From: Spirosoma profusum
Lineage (GTDB): Bacteria > Bacteroidota > Bacteroidia > Cytophagales > Spirosomataceae
DNA length: 64,000 nucleotides
NCBI RefSeq assembly: GCF_014699005.1
Contig: NZ_JACWZY010000002.1
Span: 434,001 to 498,000, forward strand
Direction of reading: 5' to 3'
The notes below the pieces were generated by a model that had not been told where the DNA came from, searched no databases, and saw only the letters and a list, made by a program, of their open reading frames with translations. The translations under genes were made by a program, and so were the position numbers. Shown here piece by piece: positions 1 through 7,391 of this stretch. How positions within the stretch are numbered: position 1 is the first letter of the stretch; each line of letters opens with the position of its first letter.

Positions 1-918
1 GGCATGATGAAAAAAGGTATTCCATCGAACGTAAAGGGGGTCGATGTGAGTCTGTCTACCAACTGTATCTATATCAGTACGTTAGAAGCAATTCAATGCA
101 TCGATCTGGTCACGGAAAAAACGCTTTGGGAAAAGGAATACGAAGGGGGCGTCGACCGGATTTCGATTTCGCCCGACGGCAAGATTATTTACGCACCCTC
201 ACTCGAAAAAGCGCACTGGAACGTAGTAGATGCCAAAACAGGAGACGTAATAACCAAAATTGTTACCAATTCCGGTTCACACAACACCATTTACGGACCT
301 GATGGTAAAGAAGTGTATATGGCTGGTCTGAAGTCGACCATGCTGAACGTAGCAGATACGAAAACGCATACTGTGTCTAAACAGGTAGGTCCGTTTGGCG
401 CCGAAATCCGCCCGTTTACGATCAACGGTGCGCAGACGCTCGTTTATGTAAACGTCAATGGATTGCTCGGTTTTGAGATTGGGGATCTGGTAACCGGTAA
501 ATTCCTGCATCGGGTAGTGGTCGAAGGATGGAATGTTGGTGAAGTAAGGCGGCATGGTTGCCCTAGTCACGGCATTGGCCTGACGCCCGATGAAAAAGAA
601 CTCTGGTTATGCGACGGCCATAATCTCCGCCTGCACGTTTTTGACAACACAGTGATGCCACCGGTCCAGAAAACCACGATCGCGCTGAAAGATATGCCCG
701 GCTGGATTACGTTTAGCCTGGATGGTAAATACGCCTATCCAGCAACCGGCGAGGTTATCGATGTGAAAACCCGCAAAATCATTACGAATCTGGAAGATGC
801 TGACCACAACGACGTTCAAAGCGAGAAAATGGTCGAAATTCACTTCAATGGCGGAAAACCCGTTGCCGCCGGCGATCAGTTCGGTCTTGGCCAGGTGAGA
901 AAGGCGACCAAGAATTAA
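1..918 (+). CDS. YVTN/WD40-like beta-propeller protein, probably 5'-partial
   Basis: The reading frame is open to the window edge and ends with TAA at 918. The visible 304 residues after the first ATG (position 4) hold repeated blade-like segments such as ISPDGKIIYAP, YGPDGKEVYMAG and FSLDGKYAYPA, about 40-45 residues apart, as in YVTN beta-propeller proteins. No signal peptide is present after the ATG and the protein opens directly inside a blade, so the true start is probably upstream of the window. Such proteins are usually exported or surface-bound; the ligand or catalytic role cannot be told from the sequence. The gene is followed by a large nested palindrome (937-1084) before the next gene. 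Confidence 0.75.
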   Translation, partial: GMMKKGIPSNVKGVDVSLSTNCIYISTLEAIQCIDLVTEKTLWEKEYEGGVDRISISPDGKIIYAPSLEKAHWNVVDAKTGDVITKIVTNSGSHNTIYGPDGKEVYMAGLKSTMLNVADTKTHTVSKQVGPFGAEIRPFTINGAQTLVYVNVNGLLGFEIGDLVTGKFLHRVVVEGWNVGEVRRHGCPSHGIGLTPDEKELWLCDGHNLRLHVFDNTVMPPVQKTTIALKDMPGWITFSLDGKYAYPATGEVIDVKTRKIITNLEDADHNDVQSEKMVEIHFNGGKPVAAGDQFGLGQVRKATKN

Positions 919-936
919 TTGAATAAGTAGACATTT

Positions 937-1084
937 CAGCCCACTGCTTTAGCTGTGGGGCATCGAGTAAAACAAACCCATTTACGATTGAACCGTTTCA
1001 ACGGTTTTTACTCAGTAAACCGTTGAAACGGTTCTTTTGCCAAAGAATATTTCCTTAATTACCCATAGCTAAAGCAGTGGGCTG
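937..1084. repeat. Nested double palindrome between genes
   Basis: The outer arms, 937-960 and 1061-1084, are inverted copies of 24 bases with two mismatches (core CCCACTGCTTTAGCT). Inside them lies a second, unrelated inverted repeat, about 990-1008 and 1016-1034 (core AACCGTTTCAACGG). Both kinds look like mobile intergenic palindromes of the REP or small-MITE type, one inserted in the loop of the other. A terminator role for the upstream gene is possible. Confidence 0.75.
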
Positions 1085-1115
1085 ATACGGGTTAATTGTT
1101 TGTTATTCAAAGGGT

Positions 1116-1739
1116 ATGAAAAAACTCTCCGCATATATTCTCGCGCTCTTAGTATTACTGATCGGATCTGCCGTTCGCGCTCAATCGGCTGAAGAGTGGA
1201 CGGGGAAGAAGGCTGAGCAATGGTACACCAAGATGGAATGGCTGAATGGCTTACCCGCCAAACCGGGCGAAGGCATCAACAAAGAAGAGTTCGCCAAACG
1301 GTATCATAACAACCCGGCTGCCTGGGATAAAGCATTCCTGTTTCTGAAAAACACAGATTTCACCCGCCTGCGTCCGGGCAAGTACCCCATCGACGACGAG
1401 AATGTATTTGCGACCATTTCAGAAGGTCCACCCCGCGAAATCAACAGTTCGAAGTGGGAAGCCCATCAGACTTACACGGATATCCATTTCGTTGTGAAAG
1501 GAAAAGAAAAAATCGGTATTACGCCTGTCGAGAAAGTAAATGGGAACGTAGCAGTAGGTTATGACTCGGCGAAAGACATCGGTTTTTATTCGACTGACGA
1601 TGGGCCGTTCTACGTTGCCGAACCCGGTATTTTCTACATCGTTACGCCCACCGAAGCGCATAATCCCAGCAACAAAGTCGAAGGATACGACGGCGTTAAA
1701 AAAGTGGTGGTTAAAGTGAGAACAACGCCAACTCCCTAG
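1116..1739 (+). CDS. YhcH/YjgK/YiaL family protein with signal peptide
   Basis: This 207-residue protein starts with a clear Sec signal (MKKLSAYILALLVLLIGSAVRAQS, cleavage near residue 23). Residues ~85-205 match the YhcH/YjgK/YiaL (DUF386) cupin-like family: the pattern ISEGPPREINSSKWEAHQ, then YTDIHFVVKGKEKIG, then PGIFYIVTPTEAHNPS, with the metal-binding E/H residues (E..H..D.H and H near the end) present. Family members act on sugar acids or sialic acid derivatives or are toxin-biofilm linked; most are cytoplasmic, so the export signal is a Bacteroidota feature. It precedes dehydrogenases of organic-acid metabolism, which fits a carbohydrate catabolic role. Confidence 0.8.
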   Translation: MKKLSAYILALLVLLIGSAVRAQSAEEWTGKKAEQWYTKMEWLNGLPAKPGEGINKEEFAKRYHNNPAAWDKAFLFLKNTDFTRLRPGKYPIDDENVFATISEGPPREINSSKWEAHQTYTDIHFVVKGKEKIGITPVEKVNGNVAVGYDSAKDIGFYSTDDGPFYVAEPGIFYIVTPTEAHNPSNKVEGYDGVKKVVVKVRTTPTP

Positions 1740-1783
1740 CCTATTCATGAACCTATTTTACACTTTCGGGAAAAATTAAAAAT

Positions 1784-1881
1784 GGGTGTTTTTGTCAGGC
1801 TGACGAAGGAAGCATCTTTCTCCTTATTTGAGAATTAGGATACCTTAAGATGCTTCCTTCGTCAGCATGACAAAAACACCC
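1784..1881. repeat. REP-like palindrome, GACGAAGGAAG family, copy 1
   Basis: Inverted arms 1784-1818 and 1847-1881 share the core CTGACGAAGGAAGCATCTT, flanked by T-runs on the outside (gtgtttttgtca / tgacaaaaacac). This is the first of six palindromes of the same family in the host part of the window (others near 5729, 7158, 12061, 14564 and 55326). All lie between genes; none lies inside the island. Confidence 0.85.
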
Positions 1882-1922
1882 TCCATAGAAAAGTTTATCT
1901 AGCTTCCAGCTCTCGACTTAGT

Positions 1923-2864
1923 ATGCACGTAGTGTTTTTAGATACCAAAACGGTCGGTGACGTACCGAATCTGAATCGGTTCGAAAAATATGGTCAGGTA
2001 ACGTATTACGAAACAACCCAGCCCGAACAAACTTCGGAGCGCACAAAAAACGCGGACATTATTATCTCGAACAAAGTTGTCCTGGATAAGGCTGTTATCG
2101 AAGGTGCTCCTAACCTGAAGCTGATTTGTATAGCCGCCACCGGAACCAATAATGTCGATAAGGAAGCCGCCGAAAAACGGGGCATTCCAGTGAAGAACGT
2201 AATGGATTATTCGACCCAGAGCGTAGCACAGGGAACGTTTGCTATGCTGCTTCATCTGCTGGTCGATATGCCTTATTTTGACCACTACGTGAAAAGCGGA
2301 GGCTATTCGAAAACCGACATATTTACCCATTTCGGAAACGGATTCTGGGAGCTAGCCGGAAAACGGTTTGGCATCGTTGGGCTGGGGAATATCGGGCGAC
2401 AGGTGGCGAAAATTGCAGATGCTTTTGGTTGCGAAGTGGTTTATTACTCGACGTCGGGCCAGAACAATCAGCAGCCTTACCAACGCCTGGAATTAGATGA
2501 GTTCTTACGTACCTGCGACGTTATTTCCATTCACGCGCCCCTAAACGAGCAGACGACTAACTTCATCAACTACGTCCGGTTGCAGCGTATGAAAAAATCG
2601 GCGATTTTGATCAATGTTGGAAGGGGCGGAATTGTGAACGAAGCGGACCTGGCCAGAGCTTTGGACGAAGGCTTAATCGCAAAGGCAGGTATCGACGTGT
2701 TTACCAAAGAACCCATCTGTCCGGACAATCCGTTGCTGCATGTTCGGCACAAAGAAAGACTACTCCTGACTCCGCATGTTACCTGGGCCAGCATCGAAGC
2801 CCGAACCCTGCTTATAGAGAAAGTAGGACAGAATATTGATGAGTTTTTGAAAAATGGGAATTAG
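1923..2864 (+). CDS. D-2-hydroxyacid dehydrogenase (glycerate/hydroxypyruvate reductase-like)
   Basis: This 313-residue NAD(P)-dependent dehydrogenase interconverts 2-hydroxy and 2-oxo acids such as glycerate and hydroxypyruvate. The Rossmann motif GIVGLGNIGRQVA is at ~150-162. The catalytic triad of the family is visible: Arg in LINVGRGGIVNE (~235), Glu in GIDVFTKEP (~264) and His in LLLTPHVTWAS (~287). Length is normal for the family. The ATG at 1923 follows closely after a palindromic repeat. It sits ahead of an alcohol dehydrogenase and an aldehyde dehydrogenase on the same strand, suggesting a small oxidoreductase cluster. The exact substrate cannot be told. Confidence 0.9.
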   Translation: MHVVFLDTKTVGDVPNLNRFEKYGQVTYYETTQPEQTSERTKNADIIISNKVVLDKAVIEGAPNLKLICIAATGTNNVDKEAAEKRGIPVKNVMDYSTQSVAQGTFAMLLHLLVDMPYFDHYVKSGGYSKTDIFTHFGNGFWELAGKRFGIVGLGNIGRQVAKIADAFGCEVVYYSTSGQNNQQPYQRLELDEFLRTCDVISIHAPLNEQTTNFINYVRLQRMKKSAILINVGRGGIVNEADLARALDEGLIAKAGIDVFTKEPICPDNPLLHVRHKERLLLTPHVTWASIEARTLLIEKVGQNIDEFLKNGN

Positions 2865-2884
2865 TCAATAGTTGGATTGAATAT

Positions 2885-2975
2885 AGGCCCCGACAGGCTC
2901 CGGCTGTCGGAGTCGCGACAGCGACTAACTGAGTAGTTACTACGGAGTATCCGACAGCCGGAGCCTGTCGGGCCT
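2885..2975. repeat. GC-rich palindrome (CCGACAGCCGGAGCCTGTCGG type)
   Basis: Arms 2885-2911 and 2950-2975 are near-perfect inverted copies built on GACAGGCTCCGGCTGTCGG, each arm itself partly palindromic. A short inner palindrome GTCGCGACAGCGAC lies at 2913-2926. It is a different repeat family from the GACGAAGGAAG elements. It could also terminate transcription after the hydroxyacid dehydrogenase. Confidence 0.75.
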
Positions 2976-2995
2976 AAAATTGACTAAATTATTAC

Positions 2996-4123
2996 ATGAA
3001 AATCAGAGCCGCCGTTTTACATGAGATGGGCCTGGAGCGCCCATACACCAACAGCAAGCCGCTGAGTATCGAAGACATTGACTTGCAGCCTCCACAGGCG
3101 GGCGAAGTTTTGGTAAAGATCAAAGCAGCAGGGCTTTGTCACTCTGATCTGTCGGTAATCGACGGCAATCGACCCCGCCAGATGCCGATGGCTTTGGGGC
3201 ACGAAGCGGCTGGCGAAGTGGTTGAGCTTGGTCCCGGCGTCCATGATCTGGCGGTTGGTGATCATATCGTGTTCTCGTTTCTGCCCATTTGCGGACACTG
3301 TATGCCCTGCATGACAGGTCGTCCGGCCCTCTGCGAAAACGGTTTGGCGTCCAATAACAAGGGAGAATTGTTAGGTGGCGGCTCAAGACTTCAGGATGAG
3401 CATCATCAACTGGTTCATCACCACATGGGCGTATCAGGTTTTGCTGAATACAGCGTAGTTTCTCGTAAGTCCATCGTCAAAATCGACCCAACACTCCCTT
3501 TTGATATTGCTGCCCTGTTTGGATGTGCTATCATGACGGGAGTAGGGGCTGTCATCAATACGGCCAAATTGTCGCTTGGGCAAACTGTACTCATTACCGG
3601 AATGGGCGGAATTGGCTTTGCCGCCTTGCTGGGTGCGCTGGCGGGCGGAGCCAGTAAAATCATCGTAGCCGACGTAAATAAGGATAAAATGACCAAAGCG
3701 CTTGAATTAGGTGCCCATGCAGTAGTAGATTCTTCCCAATCGGATGCCGTTGAGCAGGTGAAAGACCTGACTCGTGGTGGTGTCGACATTGGGTTCGAGT
3801 TTGCCGGTGTTGTAGCGGCACTAGAATTCACGTATTACGCCACAGCCCGAGGGGGAAAAACGGTTACGGCAGGTTTGCCACATCCCAGTAAAATGATGCA
3901 GTTATCGCCAACTAAGCTGGTCGCCGACGAGCGGACGCTGCAAGGCTCATACATTGGTAGTTGTGTTCCGGCACGCGACATTCCCGCTTACATCTCACTC
4001 TATCAGGCCGGGCGCCTGCCAGTCGATAAGCTGATGACGCATAAACTTCAGTTGGACGACGTAAATGAAGGTTTTGAACGACTGGCCAAAGGAGATGCCA
4101 TTCGCCAGATAATCACGTTTTAA
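2996..4123 (+). CDS. Zinc-dependent alcohol dehydrogenase (MDR family)
   Basis: This 375-residue medium-chain dehydrogenase oxidises an alcohol to an aldehyde with NAD. Catalytic zinc ligands are visible in GLCHSDL (Cys ~47), GHEAAGE (His ~68) and LFGCAIMTG (Cys ~175). The structural zinc loop CGHCMPCMTGRPALC gives four cysteines at ~98-112. The nucleotide-binding stretch is GMGGIGFAALLGA at ~201-213. It resembles class III or aryl/short-chain alcohol dehydrogenases. The next gene encodes a semialdehyde dehydrogenase, so the pair may take a hydroxyacid through its semialdehyde to a dicarboxylic acid; that coupling is inferred. Confidence 0.92.
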   Translation: MKIRAAVLHEMGLERPYTNSKPLSIEDIDLQPPQAGEVLVKIKAAGLCHSDLSVIDGNRPRQMPMALGHEAAGEVVELGPGVHDLAVGDHIVFSFLPICGHCMPCMTGRPALCENGLASNNKGELLGGGSRLQDEHHQLVHHHMGVSGFAEYSVVSRKSIVKIDPTLPFDIAALFGCAIMTGVGAVINTAKLSLGQTVLITGMGGIGFAALLGALAGGASKIIVADVNKDKMTKALELGAHAVVDSSQSDAVEQVKDLTRGGVDIGFEFAGVVAALEFTYYATARGGKTVTAGLPHPSKMMQLSPTKLVADERTLQGSYIGSCVPARDIPAYISLYQAGRLPVDKLMTHKLQLDDVNEGFERLAKGDAIRQIITF

Positions 4124-4244
4124 GAAAGTCATCTATAGTCATTAGTTGTCAGTCAATAGTCAGGAGTTGCATTTGTTTTTACGTAGTGAATAATAAATGA
4201 CGACAAATGACTATTCCTGACCATAAATGACAAAAGAATTAAAC

Positions 4245-5690
4245 ATGAACTCAACAAACACCTTAATTCGGACGCAGGCTTACGTAAACGGCCAGTGGGT
4301 CAGTGCCGCTAGTGGTGCTACGTTCGACGTAGTGAATCCGGCAACCGGCGACGTAGTGGCCTCCGTAACGGACATGAATCGGGATGACGTACGTAACGCC
4401 GTCGAAGCTGCCCACGCTGCCTGGCCTGCTTATCGCGATAAAACCGCCAAAGAACGGTCCATTCTGCTACGTAAGTGGTGCAACCTGATTCTGGAAAATA
4501 AGGAAGAACTGGCCCGGCTCATGACCATTGAATGCGGTAAAGTGCTGACGGAGAGCCGGGGTGAGGTCGATTATGGTGCTTCGTTTATCGAGTGGTTTGC
4601 CGAAGAAGCTCGACGTACCTACGGAGATGTGATTCCGGCCAACACCAAGGACAAACGTATCGTGGTGATTAAGCAGTCCATTGGCGTAACGGCAACAATT
4701 ACACCCTGGAATTTCCCGCTGGCTATGATTACGCGAAAAGTTGGTCCGGCGCTGGCGGCTGGTTGCCCGGTCATCGTGAAACCACCTACCGAAACACCCC
4801 TGACCGCTCTCGCCATTTCAGAACTAGCTGAAAAAGCGGGTTTTCCACCTGGTGTTTACAATACGATCACTACGTCCCAGAATATCGAGGTGGGGCTGGA
4901 ACTCTGCGAGAACAGCAAAATCCGTAAACTTTCGTTCACGGGTTCAACGGCCACCGGGAAGTTGTTGATGAAACAGTGCGCGTCGAATCTGAAAAAAATA
5001 TCGCTAGAACTGGGTGGTAACGCGCCGTTTATTGTCTTCGAAGACGCGGACCTGGACGCGGCTGTGAAAGGGGCGATGGCTTCGAAATTCCGCAACAGCG
5101 GCCAGACCTGTGTGTGTGTCAACCGTCTGTACGTGCATGATGCTGTTTATGATACATTCGTGGAAAAATTAACGAAGGCTGTGTCAGCGTTACGTGTGGG
5201 CAACGGGCTCGACAACGATGTACAGATTGGCCCGCTAATCAACGAAAAAGGCCGGGATAAAGTGAAGCGCCATCTGGAAGATGCCCTGTCAAAGGGAGCG
5301 AACATCTTAGTTGGTGGACACGAACTCGACGGATTGTTTTTTGAACCGACTATTCTGACGGATGCTACGTCCGACATGATTATCGCTCAGGATGAAGTGT
5401 TTGGCCCCGTAGCGCCCATATTTCGATTCACCGACGAACAGGAAGTGATCGAACAGGCGAACGCAACTCCCTATGGTTTGGCTGCCTACTTCTACAGCCG
5501 CGACGTCAACCGATGCTGGCGGGTAGCCGAAGCCCTGGACTACGGCATGGTGGGCATCAACGATGGCATGATTTCTACCGAAGTAGCTCCTTTTGGTGGC
5601 GTTAAAGAATCGGGCATCGGTCGGGAAGGCTCCAAATATGGCATGGATCATTACACCGAAGTCAAGTACATGTGCTTTGGCGGATTATAA
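4245..5690 (+). CDS. gabD: NAD(P)-dependent succinate-/alpha-ketoglutarate-semialdehyde dehydrogenase
   Basis: This aldehyde dehydrogenase is closest in pattern to GabD: TPWNFPLAMITRKVGPALA, the NAD-binding GSTATGK, catalytic Glu in LELGGNAPFIV (~255) and catalytic Cys in NSGQTCVCVNRLYV (~290). An ATG at 4227 is also in frame; the one at 4245 (MNSTNTLIRTQAYVNGQW) gives the usual family N-terminus, so it is preferred. GabD-type enzymes oxidise succinate semialdehyde; close relatives oxidise 2-oxoglutarate semialdehyde, the last step of hydroxyproline breakdown. As the other three enzymes of that pathway are encoded at 12176-15559, either substrate is possible. The symbol is given for family resemblance only. 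Confidence 0.9.
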   Translation: MNSTNTLIRTQAYVNGQWVSAASGATFDVVNPATGDVVASVTDMNRDDVRNAVEAAHAAWPAYRDKTAKERSILLRKWCNLILENKEELARLMTIECGKVLTESRGEVDYGASFIEWFAEEARRTYGDVIPANTKDKRIVVIKQSIGVTATITPWNFPLAMITRKVGPALAAGCPVIVKPPTETPLTALAISELAEKAGFPPGVYNTITTSQNIEVGLELCENSKIRKLSFTGSTATGKLLMKQCASNLKKISLELGGNAPFIVFEDADLDAAVKGAMASKFRNSGQTCVCVNRLYVHDAVYDTFVEKLTKAVSALRVGNGLDNDVQIGPLINEKGRDKVKRHLEDALSKGANILVGGHELDGLFFEPTILTDATSDMIIAQDEVFGPVAPIFRFTDEQEVIEQANATPYGLAAYFYSRDVNRCWRVAEALDYGMVGINDGMISTEVAPFGGVKESGIGREGSKYGMDHYTEVKYMCFGGL

Positions 5691-5728
5691 AGCTGTCCGT
5701 TTCTAGTAACCCATTGAGAATGTGTTTT

Positions 5729-5849
5729 TTTTGTCATTCTGACGAAGCCGGGCCGCCGGAGCGGAAGAATCTTAAAGCTTCCTAACTCTCAGGTAATGAC
5801 ACCTTAAGATTCTTCCGCTCCGGCGGCCCGGCTTCGTCAGAATGACAAA
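5729..5849. repeat. REP-like palindrome, GACGAAGGAAG family, copy 2 (expanded variant)
   Basis: Arms at about 5729-5775 and 5803-5849 carry GTCATTCTGACGAAG and AGAATCTTAA as in the other copies. Here an extra self-complementary GC-rich block (GCCGGGCCGCCGGAGCGG) is inserted in both arms, which lengthens the stem. The two arms changed together, which suggests gene conversion between arms or insertion before palindrome formation. Confidence 0.8.
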
Positions 5850-5880
5850 AATGACGGGAACCCTAAATCGATAATTTCCT

Positions 5881-7140
5881 ATGCTTGAACCTGTCACTAA
5901 ATCTAAACCGTCGCTTTCTCCGTCGTTGCTGCGCCAATTGCTGCAAATCCCAGTCATCGTAGCGGCTTTGGGGTATTTTGTCGATATCTACGATTTGCTC
6001 TTGTTCAGCATCGTTCGGGTGCAGAGCCTCAAAGATTTGGGCGTTGCCGACACCGCCATGCTGCCTCAGGGCATTTACCTCATCAACATGCAGATGGCCG
6101 GTCTGTTGGTTGGTGGAATTATCTGGGGTATTCTGGGCGATAAGCGCGGGCGTCTGTCGGTACTCTTCGGGTCAATCCTGATTTATTCGCTGGCCAACAT
6201 TGCTAATGGATTTGTTACGTCGGTGGATCAGTATGCCGTGCTACGTTTCATTGCAGGGGTTGGTCTGGCAGGAGAGCTAGGCGCTGGTATTACGTTGGTA
6301 GCCGAAATTCTGCCGAAAGAAATTCGGGGGTATGGTACGTCGCTGGTGGCGTCGGTTGGGATGCTGGGCGCCGTTATGGCTTATTTTATTGCGAATCAGT
6401 TTGACTGGCGTAATGCGTATTTCATTGGTGGGGGCTTGGGTTTACTGCTCCTGATTATGCGGGTAAGCGTTGTCGAATCTGGTATTTTTAGCCACGTCAA
6501 AGCACAGGAAACGGTTACGAGGGGTAATTTTTTCAAGCTGTTTTCGTCAAAAAATCAATTCCTGAAATACCTGCGCTGCATTCTGATTGGCCTACCGGTC
6601 TGGTTTGTAGCGGGTATTCTGATGACGTTCTCGCCTGAATTCGGCAAAGCACTCGGCCTGAGTGAACCCATTGTGGCGGGTAAAGCGGTCATGTGGGAAT
6701 ACATCGGTCTGGCAATTGGCGATTTGTCGAGTGGCTTTTTTAGTCAATACCTGAACAGCCGGAAAAAGGTACTCGCCCTGTTTCTGCTATGGACCGCTTT
6801 ACTGATTATTGTGTATCTCTACGTACCATTTCAGTCGGCCACGATGTTTTATACCATTTGTGTAGCCCTGGGTTTTGGGGTTGGCTACTGGGCGTTGTTC
6901 GTCACCATTGCCGCCGAGCAATTCGGCACGAATCTGCGGGCAACTGTGGCGACAACCGTGCCTAACTTTGTTCGGGGAAGTATCAACATCATGACGCCGT
7001 TATTCCTGCTCTTTAGGGAACAAATAGGTATTGTTGATGGAGCCGCCTTACTGGGTTTCCTGACCATGCTTATTGCGTATCTTGGACTCTGGAAAATGGA
7101 CGAAACCAGCGGTAAAGACCTGGATTTCCTGGAGGAATAG
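5881..7140 (+). CDS. MFS transporter, metabolite:H+ symporter type
   Basis: This 419-residue inner-membrane protein has about 12 hydrophobic segments. The MFS motif A appears in the loop after the second helix as GILGDKRGRLSVL, and GLAGELGAGITLVAEILPKEIRG matches the TM4 to loop region of sugar-porter/MHS-type transporters. It likely imports an organic acid, sugar acid or amino acid by proton symport. The neighbouring genes encode dehydrogenases and a malate-synthase-like enzyme, so the substrate is probably an organic acid, or hydroxyproline given the cluster 5 kb downstream; the sequence does not decide. Confidence 0.88.
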   Translation: MLEPVTKSKPSLSPSLLRQLLQIPVIVAALGYFVDIYDLLLFSIVRVQSLKDLGVADTAMLPQGIYLINMQMAGLLVGGIIWGILGDKRGRLSVLFGSILIYSLANIANGFVTSVDQYAVLRFIAGVGLAGELGAGITLVAEILPKEIRGYGTSLVASVGMLGAVMAYFIANQFDWRNAYFIGGGLGLLLLIMRVSVVESGIFSHVKAQETVTRGNFFKLFSSKNQFLKYLRCILIGLPVWFVAGILMTFSPEFGKALGLSEPIVAGKAVMWEYIGLAIGDLSSGFFSQYLNSRKKVLALFLLWTALLIIVYLYVPFQSATMFYTICVALGFGVGYWALFVTIAAEQFGTNLRATVATTVPNFVRGSINIMTPLFLLFREQIGIVDGAALLGFLTMLIAYLGLWKMDETSGKDLDFLEE

Positions 7141-7157
7141 CGTAATTCAGTGAAGGC

Positions 7158-7253
7158 GTTTTTGTCATGCTGACGCAGGAAGCATCTTAAAGTTTCCAAA
7201 CTCGTGTGTGAAGAAACCTTAAGATGCTTCCTGCGTCAGCATGACAAAAAACA
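7158..7253. repeat. REP-like palindrome, GACGCAGGAAG variant, copy 3
   Basis: Arms at about 7158-7190 and 7219-7253 are built on GTCATGCTGACGCAGGAAGCATCTTAA, with a central GTTTCC...GGAAAC-like part. It lies directly after the MFS transporter stop. One C replaces the usual A in GACGAAGG, in both arms, so the palindrome has been kept self-complementary. Confidence 0.8.
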
Positions 7254-7391
7254 CTTATTTGTAGGCTTTGTCCCTAAAACAGCTTCAATGAGCGAATAGA
7301 GAATAATCAACCACACCTGACAATAAAATTGACCAAAAATTACCTACTTCACAGACTAATTATTCCTAATCTGCTTTTGAGTTCTAAGACT

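Noticed and set aside
4128..4230. Palindromic repeat between the alcohol and aldehyde dehydrogenase genes
   Set aside because: AGTCAT/ATGACT words recur, but the arms match too imperfectly and with irregular spacing to call an element.
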